Assembly: GCA_016872225.1 (NCBI GenBank)
Contig: VHAW01000099.1
Span: forward strand, 1 to 6,293
Source: Sphingomonadales bacterium
GTDB taxonomy: Bacteria; Bacteroidota; Bacteroidia; UBA7662
DNA: 6,293 bases
Reading direction: 5' to 3'
Below the pieces are notes generated by a model. It searched no databases. It saw only the letters and a list, made by a program, of their open reading frames with translations, and was not told the origin of the DNA. Both the position numbers and the translations under genes were made by a program. Every line of letters starts with the position of its first letter. Position 1 is the first letter of the stretch. Shown here piece by piece: positions 1-6,293 of this stretch.

Positions 1-236
1 CCACGAGAGACGCGTTGTTTGACGAGGCCGCACGAATGGTGGTGCAGTACCAGCAGGGGTCGACCTCCTTACTTCAACGGCGCATGACGATAGGTTATGC
101 CAGGGCTGGTCGTTTGATAGATCAGCTAGAGGCTGCCGGTATTGTGGGACGATTCGAGGGCTCCAAGCCCCGCGAAGTCCTCTATTCCGATCTCCATCAC
201 CTGGAGGACAGGCTCAGGCAGCTGAAGGAGATGTAA
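1..236 (+). CDS. ftsK: DNA translocase FtsK, C-terminal gamma domain (5' truncated)
   Basis: This is the 3' end of an ftsK/spoIIIE family gene. The frame is open to the left edge (first whole codon at base 3) and ends with TAA at 234-236. The TTG at 15 is internal, not a start. The visible 77 residues form the gamma winged-helix domain. An FDEAARMVVQYQQGSTSLLQ stretch leads into helix QRRMTIGYARAGRLIDQLE and then AAGIVGRFEGSKPREVL, the standard ending of the family, with a short charged tail. FtsK is a hexameric inner-membrane motor at the division septum. In well-studied bacteria its gamma domain reads polar KOPS sequences and activates XerCD recombination at dif. The membrane and motor domains lie outside the window. 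The family call is very secure. One detail is that the common GYNRAxR wording of the recognition helix reads GYARAGR here. Confidence 0.95.
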   Translation, partial: TRDALFDEAARMVVQYQQGSTSLLQRRMTIGYARAGRLIDQLEAAGIVGRFEGSKPREVLYSDLHHLEDRLRQLKEM

Positions 237-307
237 TTTCGCCGTTCTTAAATCCCTAAAGGCATGAAATCGGTGCCAAGCTTGTATTACCAAAATTTAC
301 CCTCTTT

Positions 308-1042
308 ATGCGTATTTTATTTGTTTTGATGACCATAGCGCTGCAACTTCATGCCTTCCCTGAAACGGGAAGTACTGAGATTATCAAGCAGCAACGAAAA
401 TCGACCAAATCCGAAAAGTCTGCTAAAACAGGAAGGAAATTCAAGGCTCAAGCCAGTTCTGGGGATGTTCGTTCCAAGGTGCTTTTGAAAGAATTGAGTA
501 AGCATTATCGTTCCATGAAATCGATGGAGGCGCAAGTCTCCGTGGAAATGGAAGGGGGGGCTTCGCAAAGTAAAGAAACGCGCAAAGGGAGGCTGTTGCT
601 TAGAGGCCGAAAATTCAGAATCGATATGGGGGAACAACTGATCATCAGCGATGGAAGAATCTCTTGGACCTACCTCAAGGAAATGAATGAGGTTAGCATC
701 AGCCATTACGAGCCGACCCCGGACCAAATAACCCCAGACAATTTATTCACTCTCTACGAGAAAGGTTTTGACTCTTTTATGGAAGCTGAAAATGGGGGTG
801 ATAAAAACGGTATCGCTCAAATTGATTTGGTGCCCCAAAACAAATCTGTTTCCTACTTCAAGGTTCGGATAACGGTCAACAAAAGTTCGCGCCTTATCCA
901 GAGGGCTATTGTTTTTGATAAATCAGGGGTGCAATACACCTATTCCATTACGGGTTTTAAAGCAAACCCCCGCTTGAAAGACGATTTGTTCTCTTTCAAC
1001 CCCAAGGCTTACCCTGGGGTTGAAGTCGTCGACATGCGTTAA
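308..1042 (+). CDS. lolA: LolA-like outer-membrane lipoprotein carrier protein
   Basis: A complete 244-residue protein starting at ATG 308 and ending with TAA. Residues 1-16 form a short signal peptide (basic MR, then a hydrophobic run ending LHA, probable cleavage before F17), so the product is periplasmic. Residues 54-244 match the LolA/LolB-like fold as found in Bacteroidota: an amphipathic helix (LLKELSKHYRSMKSMEAQ), the strand pair GRLLLRGRKFRIDMG, LIISDGRISWTYLKEMNEV at 111-129, and the ending FSFNPKAYPGVEVVDMR. LolA ferries lipoproteins from the LolCDE exporter across the periplasm to the outer membrane. Between the signal peptide and the domain lies a basic linker (about 22-52) that LolA of E. 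coli lacks. The gene sits 71 bases after ftsK, an order common in Bacteroidota, and may be cotranscribed with it. No Shine-Dalgarno is seen, as is usual for the phylum. The fold call is strong; the exact carrier role is inferred from family and context. Confidence 0.88.
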   Translation: MRILFVLMTIALQLHAFPETGSTEIIKQQRKSTKSEKSAKTGRKFKAQASSGDVRSKVLLKELSKHYRSMKSMEAQVSVEMEGGASQSKETRKGRLLLRGRKFRIDMGEQLIISDGRISWTYLKEMNEVSISHYEPTPDQITPDNLFTLYEKGFDSFMEAENGGDKNGIAQIDLVPQNKSVSYFKVRITVNKSSRLIQRAIVFDKSGVQYTYSITGFKANPRLKDDLFSFNPKAYPGVEVVDMR

Positions 1043-1047
1043 GAGAA

Positions 1048-1067
1048 TTCTGTTTAAGAAAACAGGC
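1048..1067. terminator. Weak hairpin between convergent genes, possible bidirectional terminator
   Basis: An inverted repeat CTGTTT / AAACAG (1050-1055 and 1060-1065) with a four-base AAGA loop lies in the 51-base space between the stop of lolA and the stop of the convergent S46 peptidase gene. The location is right for a shared terminator. However, the stem is only six pairs with two GC pairs, and neither side has a proper T-tract, so it may not terminate efficiently. Confidence 0.3.
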
Positions 1068-1093
1068 TAAGGATCCAGTGGAACATCGGGCAG

Positions 1094-3283
1094 CTAAGGA
1101 ACCAGCTTCATTTCACGGACCAGGTGTCCTGCGCCTGCGAAACGATCGATGATATAGAGTATATAGCGGATGTCTACGCTGATGGTGCGTTGCATGGCCG
1201 GATTGAACATTAAGTCTCCCGTCATGGATTCCCAATTGCCATCAAACGCAATGCCAACCAGTTGAGCATGGGCATTCATCACCGGACTCCCGCTGTTGCC
1301 CCCGGTAATATCGTTGTTGGAAATGAAGCAGGTCACCAATTCACCATCCCTGCCGTAGGGCACAAAATCACCTTTCTCCAAGTCGGATTTGAGTTTGCCG
1401 GGAACAATGAATTCTTCGTTTGTGGGATCTTCTTTCTGAAGGATACCACGATGGGTGGTGTACCAGGTGTAATCTACCGCATCCCTGGGAACATAGGCCT
1501 TGATGTTCCCGTAGGTCATGCGCAATGTCGAATTGGCATCCGGGGCAAAAATTTCATTGCTTTGGTAGGCCATCATAGCGGCCATGAGTTTGCGACGAAC
1601 AGGAGCCTGTTCTCCTTGGGCTTTGCGGTCCATGGGCAAGAGAACATTATTGGAATAATCCGAAATAGCGGATGCCAGGATTACGCCTGGATCTTTTTTC
1701 CAGGCTTTGAGGGAGGGTTTCCGAAGAAATTTCTCTAATAATTCAGGGTTGGCCAGGAAGGAATTTTTGAAGATATTCTTAGCTATTTCTTTGGCCTTGT
1801 CCTTTTCATCGTTTCCCTCGGTGTCAGCAAGCAGTTCCTTAAGGAAGGGGGGACGGTCTTGAACCGTAATACGCTGGAGGTAGGTGCGGAGCATGCGGGT
1901 AAAGGCCTTTTGTTCGGTGGAGGCAAAGTACTCCGCCATATTTTCTTTCATGCTGCTTCTGGCCTTATCGGCTTCTGAACTAATCTTGGCTTTATCCTTG
2001 GGAGCGGCCTCAAGCTGTTTCTGTAAATCGGACAACACACGGTAATGGCGCACAAAGGCTTGGTTGCCCAAAGCCTGACGGAAATAGATGAGCTTGCGGT
2101 AATCGTTTTGGTAAGCGGAGAGGAGGGTGTTGAGGCTTTCGAGGGGTTTACCGTATTCGGCTTTGCGGCTTGGGTCGGATTCTATCCATTGACGTAGGCC
2201 GTTTTCGTAGGATTTCTTTTTCTCGCCCAGACCATCCCTGCGCAGGCCCAGGGTTTGGCCTTGATAATATTTGTAGGTGTTCATCCCGGATGCATAAGTG
2301 GAGGCAAGGGCAATGCGAATCTTGTCGTCTTTGTCCATATCTTCTTTATAAGCCTGCATGCGGGCACCGACCATATCTTCCACCATTATGTTCAAGGTGT
2401 TCAAATTGAAATCCAAGTTGTCGGCGCTGAGGTAACGGTTGGTCGTACCCGGATAGCCCATGATCATGGTGTAATCGCCGTTGCGAACGCCGGAGGTACA
2501 GATGGCCAAGAAACGATTGGGTTTGAGAGGAATGTTACGAAGGCTATCGTATTCAACCGATTCTCCATCCGGTCCGGTGTAAATGCGCAATACCGAAAAA
2601 TCACCGGTATGACGAGGCCACATCCAATTGTCGGTATCGCCTCCGAATTTGCCCACACTGCTGGGGGGTGCCCCTACAAGGCGGACATCTTTGTAAACCA
2701 TGTACACCGATAAGACGAATTGGTTGCCGTAGAATATCGCACGGACATCGCCTTGGTATCCTTTTTTCTCTTTGGCGACTTCATCCGTGATGACTTTCCC
2801 AACACGAGCAATTACCGCAGCTCGTTGGCTCTCAGAGACACCCTGGAGAGAATCGTTCATGCGCGCTGTGATATCCTCCATCCGAACCAAGGTGGATGCT
2901 GTGAGACCTGGATTGGGCAATTCTTCGGCGAGTGTCATTGCCCAAAAACCGTTGGTGAGGTAGTCTTTCTCCACAGAGCTGTGGTTCTGAATCAAATCGT
3001 AAGCGCAGTGATGGTTGGTCAAAACCAGTCCCTGGTCGGAAACGATTTCGGCGGTGCAGAAGCCGCCACCCAAACGGACGATGGCATCTTTGACCGCGGC
3101 CGTGTTAATTTGATAAAGGTCAGAGGCAGACAATTGAAAACCGGCTTCTTTCATGCGGTCCTCTATCTTGGCGATTTGAATGGGGAGCCACATGCCTTTG
3201 TCGGCGCGGGCAAGAGGGGTCATGCACCACAAGGTCGTGAAAACGATCAGCGAGCGAAGGATTATCGAGGATTGACGGTTCAT
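1094..3283 (-). CDS. S46 family serine dipeptidyl-peptidase, DPP7-type
   Basis: A complete 729-residue protein, close to the usual 700-720 of peptidase family S46 (DPP7/DPP11/DAP BII). Residues 1-27 look like a signal peptide ending ARA, followed by DKGMWLP, the typical mature start. The chymotrypsin-like halves carry the expected triad: His92 in LVLTNHHCAY, Asp228 in PRHTGDFS (136 residues later, as in P. gingivalis DPP7) and Ser664 in GGNSGSPV. Asn219-Trp220 in GDTDNWMW and Asn335 fit the residues that hold the free N-terminus of the substrate. An alpha-helical lid domain occupies about 290-580. Position Ser+18 is Gly682 (FDGNW), as in DPP7/DAP BII; DPP11 has Arg there for Asp/Glu. The enzyme should therefore release dipeptides with hydrophobic or broad P1 residues in the periplasm, feeding peptide catabolism. 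The start at ATG 3283 is set by the signal peptide. It lies 52 bases after lpdA and converges on lolA. The subtype rests on one residue. Confidence 0.95.
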   Translation of the reverse strand: MNRQSSIILRSLIVFTTLWCMTPLARADKGMWLPIQIAKIEDRMKEAGFQLSASDLYQINTAAVKDAIVRLGGGFCTAEIVSDQGLVLTNHHCAYDLIQNHSSVEKDYLTNGFWAMTLAEELPNPGLTASTLVRMEDITARMNDSLQGVSESQRAAVIARVGKVITDEVAKEKKGYQGDVRAIFYGNQFVLSVYMVYKDVRLVGAPPSSVGKFGGDTDNWMWPRHTGDFSVLRIYTGPDGESVEYDSLRNIPLKPNRFLAICTSGVRNGDYTMIMGYPGTTNRYLSADNLDFNLNTLNIMVEDMVGARMQAYKEDMDKDDKIRIALASTYASGMNTYKYYQGQTLGLRRDGLGEKKKSYENGLRQWIESDPSRKAEYGKPLESLNTLLSAYQNDYRKLIYFRQALGNQAFVRHYRVLSDLQKQLEAAPKDKAKISSEADKARSSMKENMAEYFASTEQKAFTRMLRTYLQRITVQDRPPFLKELLADTEGNDEKDKAKEIAKNIFKNSFLANPELLEKFLRKPSLKAWKKDPGVILASAISDYSNNVLLPMDRKAQGEQAPVRRKLMAAMMAYQSNEIFAPDANSTLRMTYGNIKAYVPRDAVDYTWYTTHRGILQKEDPTNEEFIVPGKLKSDLEKGDFVPYGRDGELVTCFISNNDITGGNSGSPVMNAHAQLVGIAFDGNWESMTGDLMFNPAMQRTISVDIRYILYIIDRFAGAGHLVREMKLVP

Positions 3284-3335
3284 AACAAATTAATTTAATA
3301 TCAGAGGAAATGTTAAAGCAAGAGAAGTGGATGCA

Positions 3336-4724
3336 TTAGAGGTGGATGACTTCGCCGTAGGCTGCCGCTGCGGCTTCCATGATGGCTTCACTAAGGGTAG
3401 GATGCGGGTGAACTGCTTTGATGAGTTCGTGGCCGGTGGTCTCCAGTTTGCGTGCGACTACCAATTCAGCGATCATCTCGGTCACATTAGCACCGATCAT
3501 GTGGCCCCCCAGGAGCTCACCGTATTGAGCATCAAAAATCAGCTTGACAAAACCATCTTTGTTCCCACTGGCGCTGGCCTTCCCGGATGCGCTGAAGGGA
3601 AATTTACCGACTTTGAGTTCGTAACCTGCCTCCTTAGCGGCCTTTTCGGTCATCCCCACCGAGGCAATCTCCGGTTGGCAATAGGTACAGCTAGGGATAT
3701 TGTCATAGTCCAGCGGTTCAGGATGATGACCTGCTATTTTTTCGATACAAATGATGCCCTCTGCAGAAGCAACGTGCGCCAAGGCAGGGCCTTTGACCAC
3801 ATCCCCGATGGCATAGTATCCTTTGGTGGTAGTGCGGTAGTAATCGTCCACTTGAATTTTGCCTTTGTCCAGCGCAATCCCGCAAGCTTCAAGTCCGATG
3901 TTTTCAATGTTCGGAACAATACCCGCAGCACTGAGGACCACCTCGGCTTCCAGGGTTTGCATCCCGCCAGGGGTTTTCACTTGAACTTTACAAAGCTTCC
4001 CGGAGGTATTCACGGATTCAACCGAAGAGCTGGTAAGAATGTTCATACCCATTTTTTTGTAGGATTTTTCCAAAGCCTTGGAGACCTCCTCATCTTCTAC
4101 CGGAACAATGTGGGGCATATATTCCACGACGGTGACCTGGGTTCCCAGGGCTTGATAAACATAAGCAAATTCGACTCCGATGGCCCCTGATCCCACCACC
4201 AGGATTGACTTGGGTTGCTTGGGCAGGGTCATGGCTTTGCGATACTCAATAACCTTTTCTCCGTCAATCGGGAGGTTGGGTAATGCCTTGGCCTTGGCCC
4301 CGGTTGCGATCAAGATATGAGGTGCGGTGAGGGTGGCGGTCTTACCATCTGCTTGGGTGACCTCTACTTTACCTCCTGGTTTGAGTACGCCGGCACCCAT
4401 GTGGACATCAATTTTATTTTTCTTCATCAGAAAGGCAACCCCCTTGCTCATTCCGTCGGCTACCCCGCGGCTACGCTGGATGACCCCATTAAAATCCGCT
4501 TTGGAATTCCCTACCTGAATTCCATAATCTCCAGCGTGCTTGATGTATTCGAAAACTTGAGCGCTTTTGAGCAGGGCTTTGGTGGGGATGCAACCCCAAT
4601 TGAGGCATATCCCGCCCAGCGATTCGCGTTCGATCACAGCCGTTTTGAGGCCCAGCTGGGAAGCTCGAATGGCAGCAACATACCCACCGGGTCCACCGCC
4701 AAGGATAATGACATCGTAATTCAT
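3336..4724 (-). CDS. lpdA: Dihydrolipoyl dehydrogenase (E3)
   Basis: The E3 flavoenzyme reoxidises dihydrolipoyl groups of 2-oxoacid dehydrogenase complexes and the glycine cleavage H protein, using FAD and NAD+, in the cytoplasm. I choose ATG 4724 (462 residues), because MNYDVIILGGGPGGY is the normal family start. The frame extends upstream only to a TTG at 4751 that would add nine atypical residues. Visible motifs are the FAD-binding GGGPGG at 9-14, the redox disulfide Cys40/Cys45 in GGICLNWGCIPTK, the NAD-binding GSGAIGVE at 178-185, a second FAD-binding segment ending YYAIGDVV at 303-310, and the dimerisation domain with active-site His441 and Glu446 in HPHPTLSE. Length and all catalytic residues are intact. 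It follows the flavin-reductase-like gene by 36 bases. No E1 or E2 gene is in the window, so it is probably a stand-alone E3 serving several complexes. Very secure call. Confidence 0.97.
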   Translation of the reverse strand: MNYDVIILGGGPGGYVAAIRASQLGLKTAVIERESLGGICLNWGCIPTKALLKSAQVFEYIKHAGDYGIQVGNSKADFNGVIQRSRGVADGMSKGVAFLMKKNKIDVHMGAGVLKPGGKVEVTQADGKTATLTAPHILIATGAKAKALPNLPIDGEKVIEYRKAMTLPKQPKSILVVGSGAIGVEFAYVYQALGTQVTVVEYMPHIVPVEDEEVSKALEKSYKKMGMNILTSSSVESVNTSGKLCKVQVKTPGGMQTLEAEVVLSAAGIVPNIENIGLEACGIALDKGKIQVDDYYRTTTKGYYAIGDVVKGPALAHVASAEGIICIEKIAGHHPEPLDYDNIPSCTYCQPEIASVGMTEKAAKEAGYELKVGKFPFSASGKASASGNKDGFVKLIFDAQYGELLGGHMIGANVTEMIAELVVARKLETTGHELIKAVHPHPTLSEAIMEAAAAAYGEVIHL

Positions 4725-4760
4725 GAAATGAGAAGTTTTTGGGATCGCCAAGATACGGCC

Positions 4761-5273
4761 CTATCGAAGGATGCCCAAACTCCTCATCGTTCCGGTATCC
4801 AGGTATTCCTCAGAATTCAACTTGGTGGATACCAATTCCCACAACCATAAATCGTGATCCGTTGGCCCGCTTGCGTTTGCGGTAAAAGCTGGTTCTGTGT
4901 GCAGGGGGCCTAGGCTACGCAATTCGGCCCATGCTGCCGCCTCCTTCAAGATCGGATAACCTCGCCAGCTTCCCAGATGCCCGCCTCGCAGGAGTTTGCC
5001 GAATTTGTCCACCAAATGCCCGGATTGCCTGCCCAAAACACGAATCAGCGAGGCCTGTCGCGGGGATAAGAGATGCAAAATGGCGCTTTGGTTGGGGTTA
5101 CTTTGCAGATTTTCTAAGCTTTTGGTACCATAATAGACTGCAACGAGGTAGTGTTTGGGATGCATCCCCACCGCACTAACGTAAGTGCAACAGTTGTAAT
5201 TCCAATGGCCCGAGGCATTTCGGGTCAGTAAGGCATAAACCGGAGTATCCGCGATGTTCCAAAATTTTCGCAT
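4761..5273 (-). CDS. Flavin reductase-like FMN-binding split-barrel protein
   Basis: A 170-residue cytoplasmic protein with no signal peptide or membrane segment. Its sequence resembles the flavin reductase-like (DIM6/NTAB-type) FMN-binding split barrel: the N-terminal strand TPVYALLTRN at 10-19, NYNCCTYVSAVGMHPKHYLV at 25-44, the typical KSLENLQSNPNQSAILHLL segment at 51-69, IRVLGRQSG at 77-85, YPILKEAAAWAEL at 106-118, and the closing TDHDLWLWEL at 138-147 in place of the common GDH-x-LF-x-EV. Members bind FMN or FAD and some reduce it with NAD(P)H, but many have unknown substrates, so the reaction here is open. The ATG at 5273 follows an A-rich leader (CCTTGAAAAA) and comes 27 bases after the photolyase-like gene. 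That neighbour suggests a role linked to light-dependent repair or flavin supply, which is inference. Fold confidence is good; the function is not settled. Confidence 0.78.
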   Translation of the reverse strand: MRKFWNIADTPVYALLTRNASGHWNYNCCTYVSAVGMHPKHYLVAVYYGTKSLENLQSNPNQSAILHLLSPRQASLIRVLGRQSGHLVDKFGKLLRGGHLGSWRGYPILKEAAAWAELRSLGPLHTEPAFTANASGPTDHDLWLWELVSTKLNSEEYLDTGTMRSLGILR

Positions 5274-5300
5274 TTTTTCAAGGGGTTGAAAGACGGGGTG

Positions 5301-6293
5301 CTATACCGAAATCGATTTCTCCGAACCATGATGCAAGCATTTCAAAAAGTGCTCTGCGGTTTGGAGGAGATGCTCCTTCAATGCAGCGGGCTTTTTTTCC
5401 CATTGTCGAACCATCATGGCCGAGCGGGGATTACGTAGAAAATAAGTTTGGTTGGACGAAATGAAACGCCAGTAAAGTGCATCCCATGGCTCGGTCCAGG
5501 TTTTGTTGGCTCGAAAATTACTCATTTTGACAACGTAGTTGCTGGAACTGATATAGGGCTTGGTGGAGAGCACTCCGCCGTCTGCAAACTGGCCCATTCC
5601 GTACACATTGGGTACCATGACCCAGTCGTAAGCATCGATATACATTTCCATGAACCATTGGTATACTGCATGAGGGTGTATTTCACAAAGTAACATAAAA
5701 TTACTTAGAATCATCAAGCGCTCAATATGGTGGTTATAGGCATTTTTTAACACCGAACGTATGCAATGATCCACGGGTTCTATGCCTGTGGTTGCGGTAT
5801 AAAAGGCTTTGGGCATGGGGCGTTCAAATCCCCAAAAATTACCGTTTCGTTGTCGAGTCCCTGCGTGCAGGTACACCCCGTGTACAAATTCTCTCCAGCC
5901 AAGAATCTGTCTCACTAATCCTTCCAGGCTGGGTATTGGAAATTTCTTTTGTTTGCCAGCTTTCAAGCATTCTTTCAAAACGTGAGACGGGTTGAGAAGT
6001 CCATTGTTGATCAAAGGGGATAAGCCAGAGTGATGAAGAAGATTAAATCGTTGATCCATAGCGTCTTCATAGGGACCAAACAAAGCCAATCGCTCCTTGA
6101 CAAAGCAGGAAAGCCAAAGCTCGGCATCGATCCGATGTACAGGCCATGCCCATTCTCCGCGATTCTTCCCCGGAGCATCAGGGAAATGCTTCTCGACATA
6201 CTTTTCGGCTTCTTTCCAAGATTTACCCCAATCAATTATGAGCGGTGAAGGTGGGACGGAGTCTGCGGGATAAGTTTTACGATTGTCTTTATC
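5301..6293 (-). CDS. Cryptochrome/photolyase family protein, FeS-BCP/(6-4)-type (5' truncated)
   Basis: The frame stays open from its TAG stop (5301-5303) to the right edge, giving 330 residues of a protein family usually near 500; the TTG at 6089 is internal. Translated upstream sequence supports this, with DKDNRKTYP at the edge and WAWPVHRIDAELWL before LFGPYEDAMD. It is the prokaryotic (6-4) photolyase / deoxyribodipyrimidine photolyase-related family (PhrB-like, COG3046). Landmarks in fragment numbering are NLLHHSGLSPLINNGLLNP at about 84-102, QILGWREFVHG at 129-139, the tandem His188-His189 in AYNHHIERLM (His365/366 in Agrobacterium PhrB, needed for repair), and the FAD-pocket core IDAYDWVMVPNVYGMGQFAD at 219-238, then KPYISSSNYVVKMSNF. 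It should bind FAD and repair (6-4) lesions with blue light, or act as a photoreceptor. The four cluster cysteines appear replaced (Pro173, Arg261, about Lys264, Glu268), and the loop after KMSNF is about nine residues short. It leads the - strand gene run visible here. Confidence 0.92.
   Translation of the reverse strand, partial: DKDNRKTYPADSVPPSPLIIDWGKSWKEAEKYVEKHFPDAPGKNRGEWAWPVHRIDAELWLSCFVKERLALFGPYEDAMDQRFNLLHHSGLSPLINNGLLNPSHVLKECLKAGKQKKFPIPSLEGLVRQILGWREFVHGVYLHAGTRQRNGNFWGFERPMPKAFYTATTGIEPVDHCIRSVLKNAYNHHIERLMILSNFMLLCEIHPHAVYQWFMEMYIDAYDWVMVPNVYGMGQFADGGVLSTKPYISSSNYVVKMSNFRANKTWTEPWDALYWRFISSNQTYFLRNPRSAMMVRQWEKKPAALKEHLLQTAEHFLKCLHHGSEKSISV

Noticed and set aside
237..307. Promoter or riboswitch in the ftsK-lolA gap
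   Set aside because: I found no TAnnTTTG-type element, no convincing hairpin and no known leader motif in these 71 bases.
554..560. Run of seven G in lolA as a possible phase-variation tract
   Set aside because: It encodes a Gly-Gly in frame, is short, and sits in a probably essential transport gene, so switching is unlikely.
1045..1076. GAATTC and GGATCC palindromes close together after lolA
   Set aside because: They are common six-base palindromes. No vector-like sequence or other sign of a cloning junction surrounds them.
1262..3298. Several + strand open frames (1262-1738, 2255-2713, 2720-3298) opposite the S46 peptidase
   Set aside because: All lie inside the peptidase gene, which explains the sequence fully. 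Their translations show no recognisable family.
3327..4190. A 287-codon open frame on the + strand opposite the E3 gene
   Set aside because: It is the antisense shadow of a clear lpdA with all motifs. Its product has a composition unlike a folded protein and no recognisable domain.
4725..4751. TTG at 4751 as the start of the E3 gene
   Set aside because: It would add nine residues not found in the family. ATG 4724 gives the standard N-terminus directly before the FAD-binding strand.
6087..6089. TTG as a start codon that would make the photolyase-like gene a short 262-residue protein
   Set aside because: Another 68 codons upstream are open and read as conserved family sequence, so the gene is cut by the window and not short in itself.
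6011..6248. Short open frames on both strands near the right edge
   Set aside because: The true frame here is the photolyase-like gene on the - strand, which translates without stops from the window edge and gives family-like sequence (DKDNRKTYP, LFGPYEDAMD).

Overview
The window looks like an ordinary chromosomal stretch of a Bacteroidota (Bacteroidetes) genome. The evidence is an FtsK C-terminus followed directly by a LolA-type lipoprotein carrier, an S46 dipeptidyl-peptidase, weak or absent Shine-Dalgarno sequences with AT-rich leaders, and protein wording typical of that phylum (for example the LolA ending and the photolyase core). I cannot place it below phylum. No rRNA, tRNA, CRISPR array, insertion sequence, attachment site or origin is visible, and no gene-free stretch exceeds about 70 bases.

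Left part, + strand: the last 77 codons of ftsK (DNA-reading gamma winged helix) end at 236. After a 71-base gap comes a complete lolA-like gene (308-1042) with a signal peptide and an unusual lysine-rich linker. It ends 51 bases from the stop of a convergent gene, with only a weak hairpin between them.

Right part, - strand: four co-directional genes fill 6293 down to 1094. In transcription order they are a 5'-truncated FeS-BCP/(6-4)-type photolyase-like protein (its frame is open to the window edge), a small flavin-reductase-like split-barrel protein, dihydrolipoyl dehydrogenase (E3), and a secreted S46 serine dipeptidyl-peptidase of DPP7 type. The gaps of 27, 36 and 52 bases make read-through transcription plausible, although the peptidase may have its own promoter.

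Functionally, the left pair belongs to cell-envelope and division housekeeping. The right run starts with light-driven DNA repair plus a small flavoprotein, then central-metabolism E3, then periplasmic peptide digestion. Three neighbouring genes encode likely flavin-binding proteins, which invites but does not prove a link through flavin reduction. The most interesting observation is that the photolyase-like protein, by a residue-spacing alignment made from memory, has non-cysteine residues at all four positions that hold the [4Fe-4S] cluster in its family, while the tandem-histidine catalytic site is kept. I see no clearly new multi-gene system.
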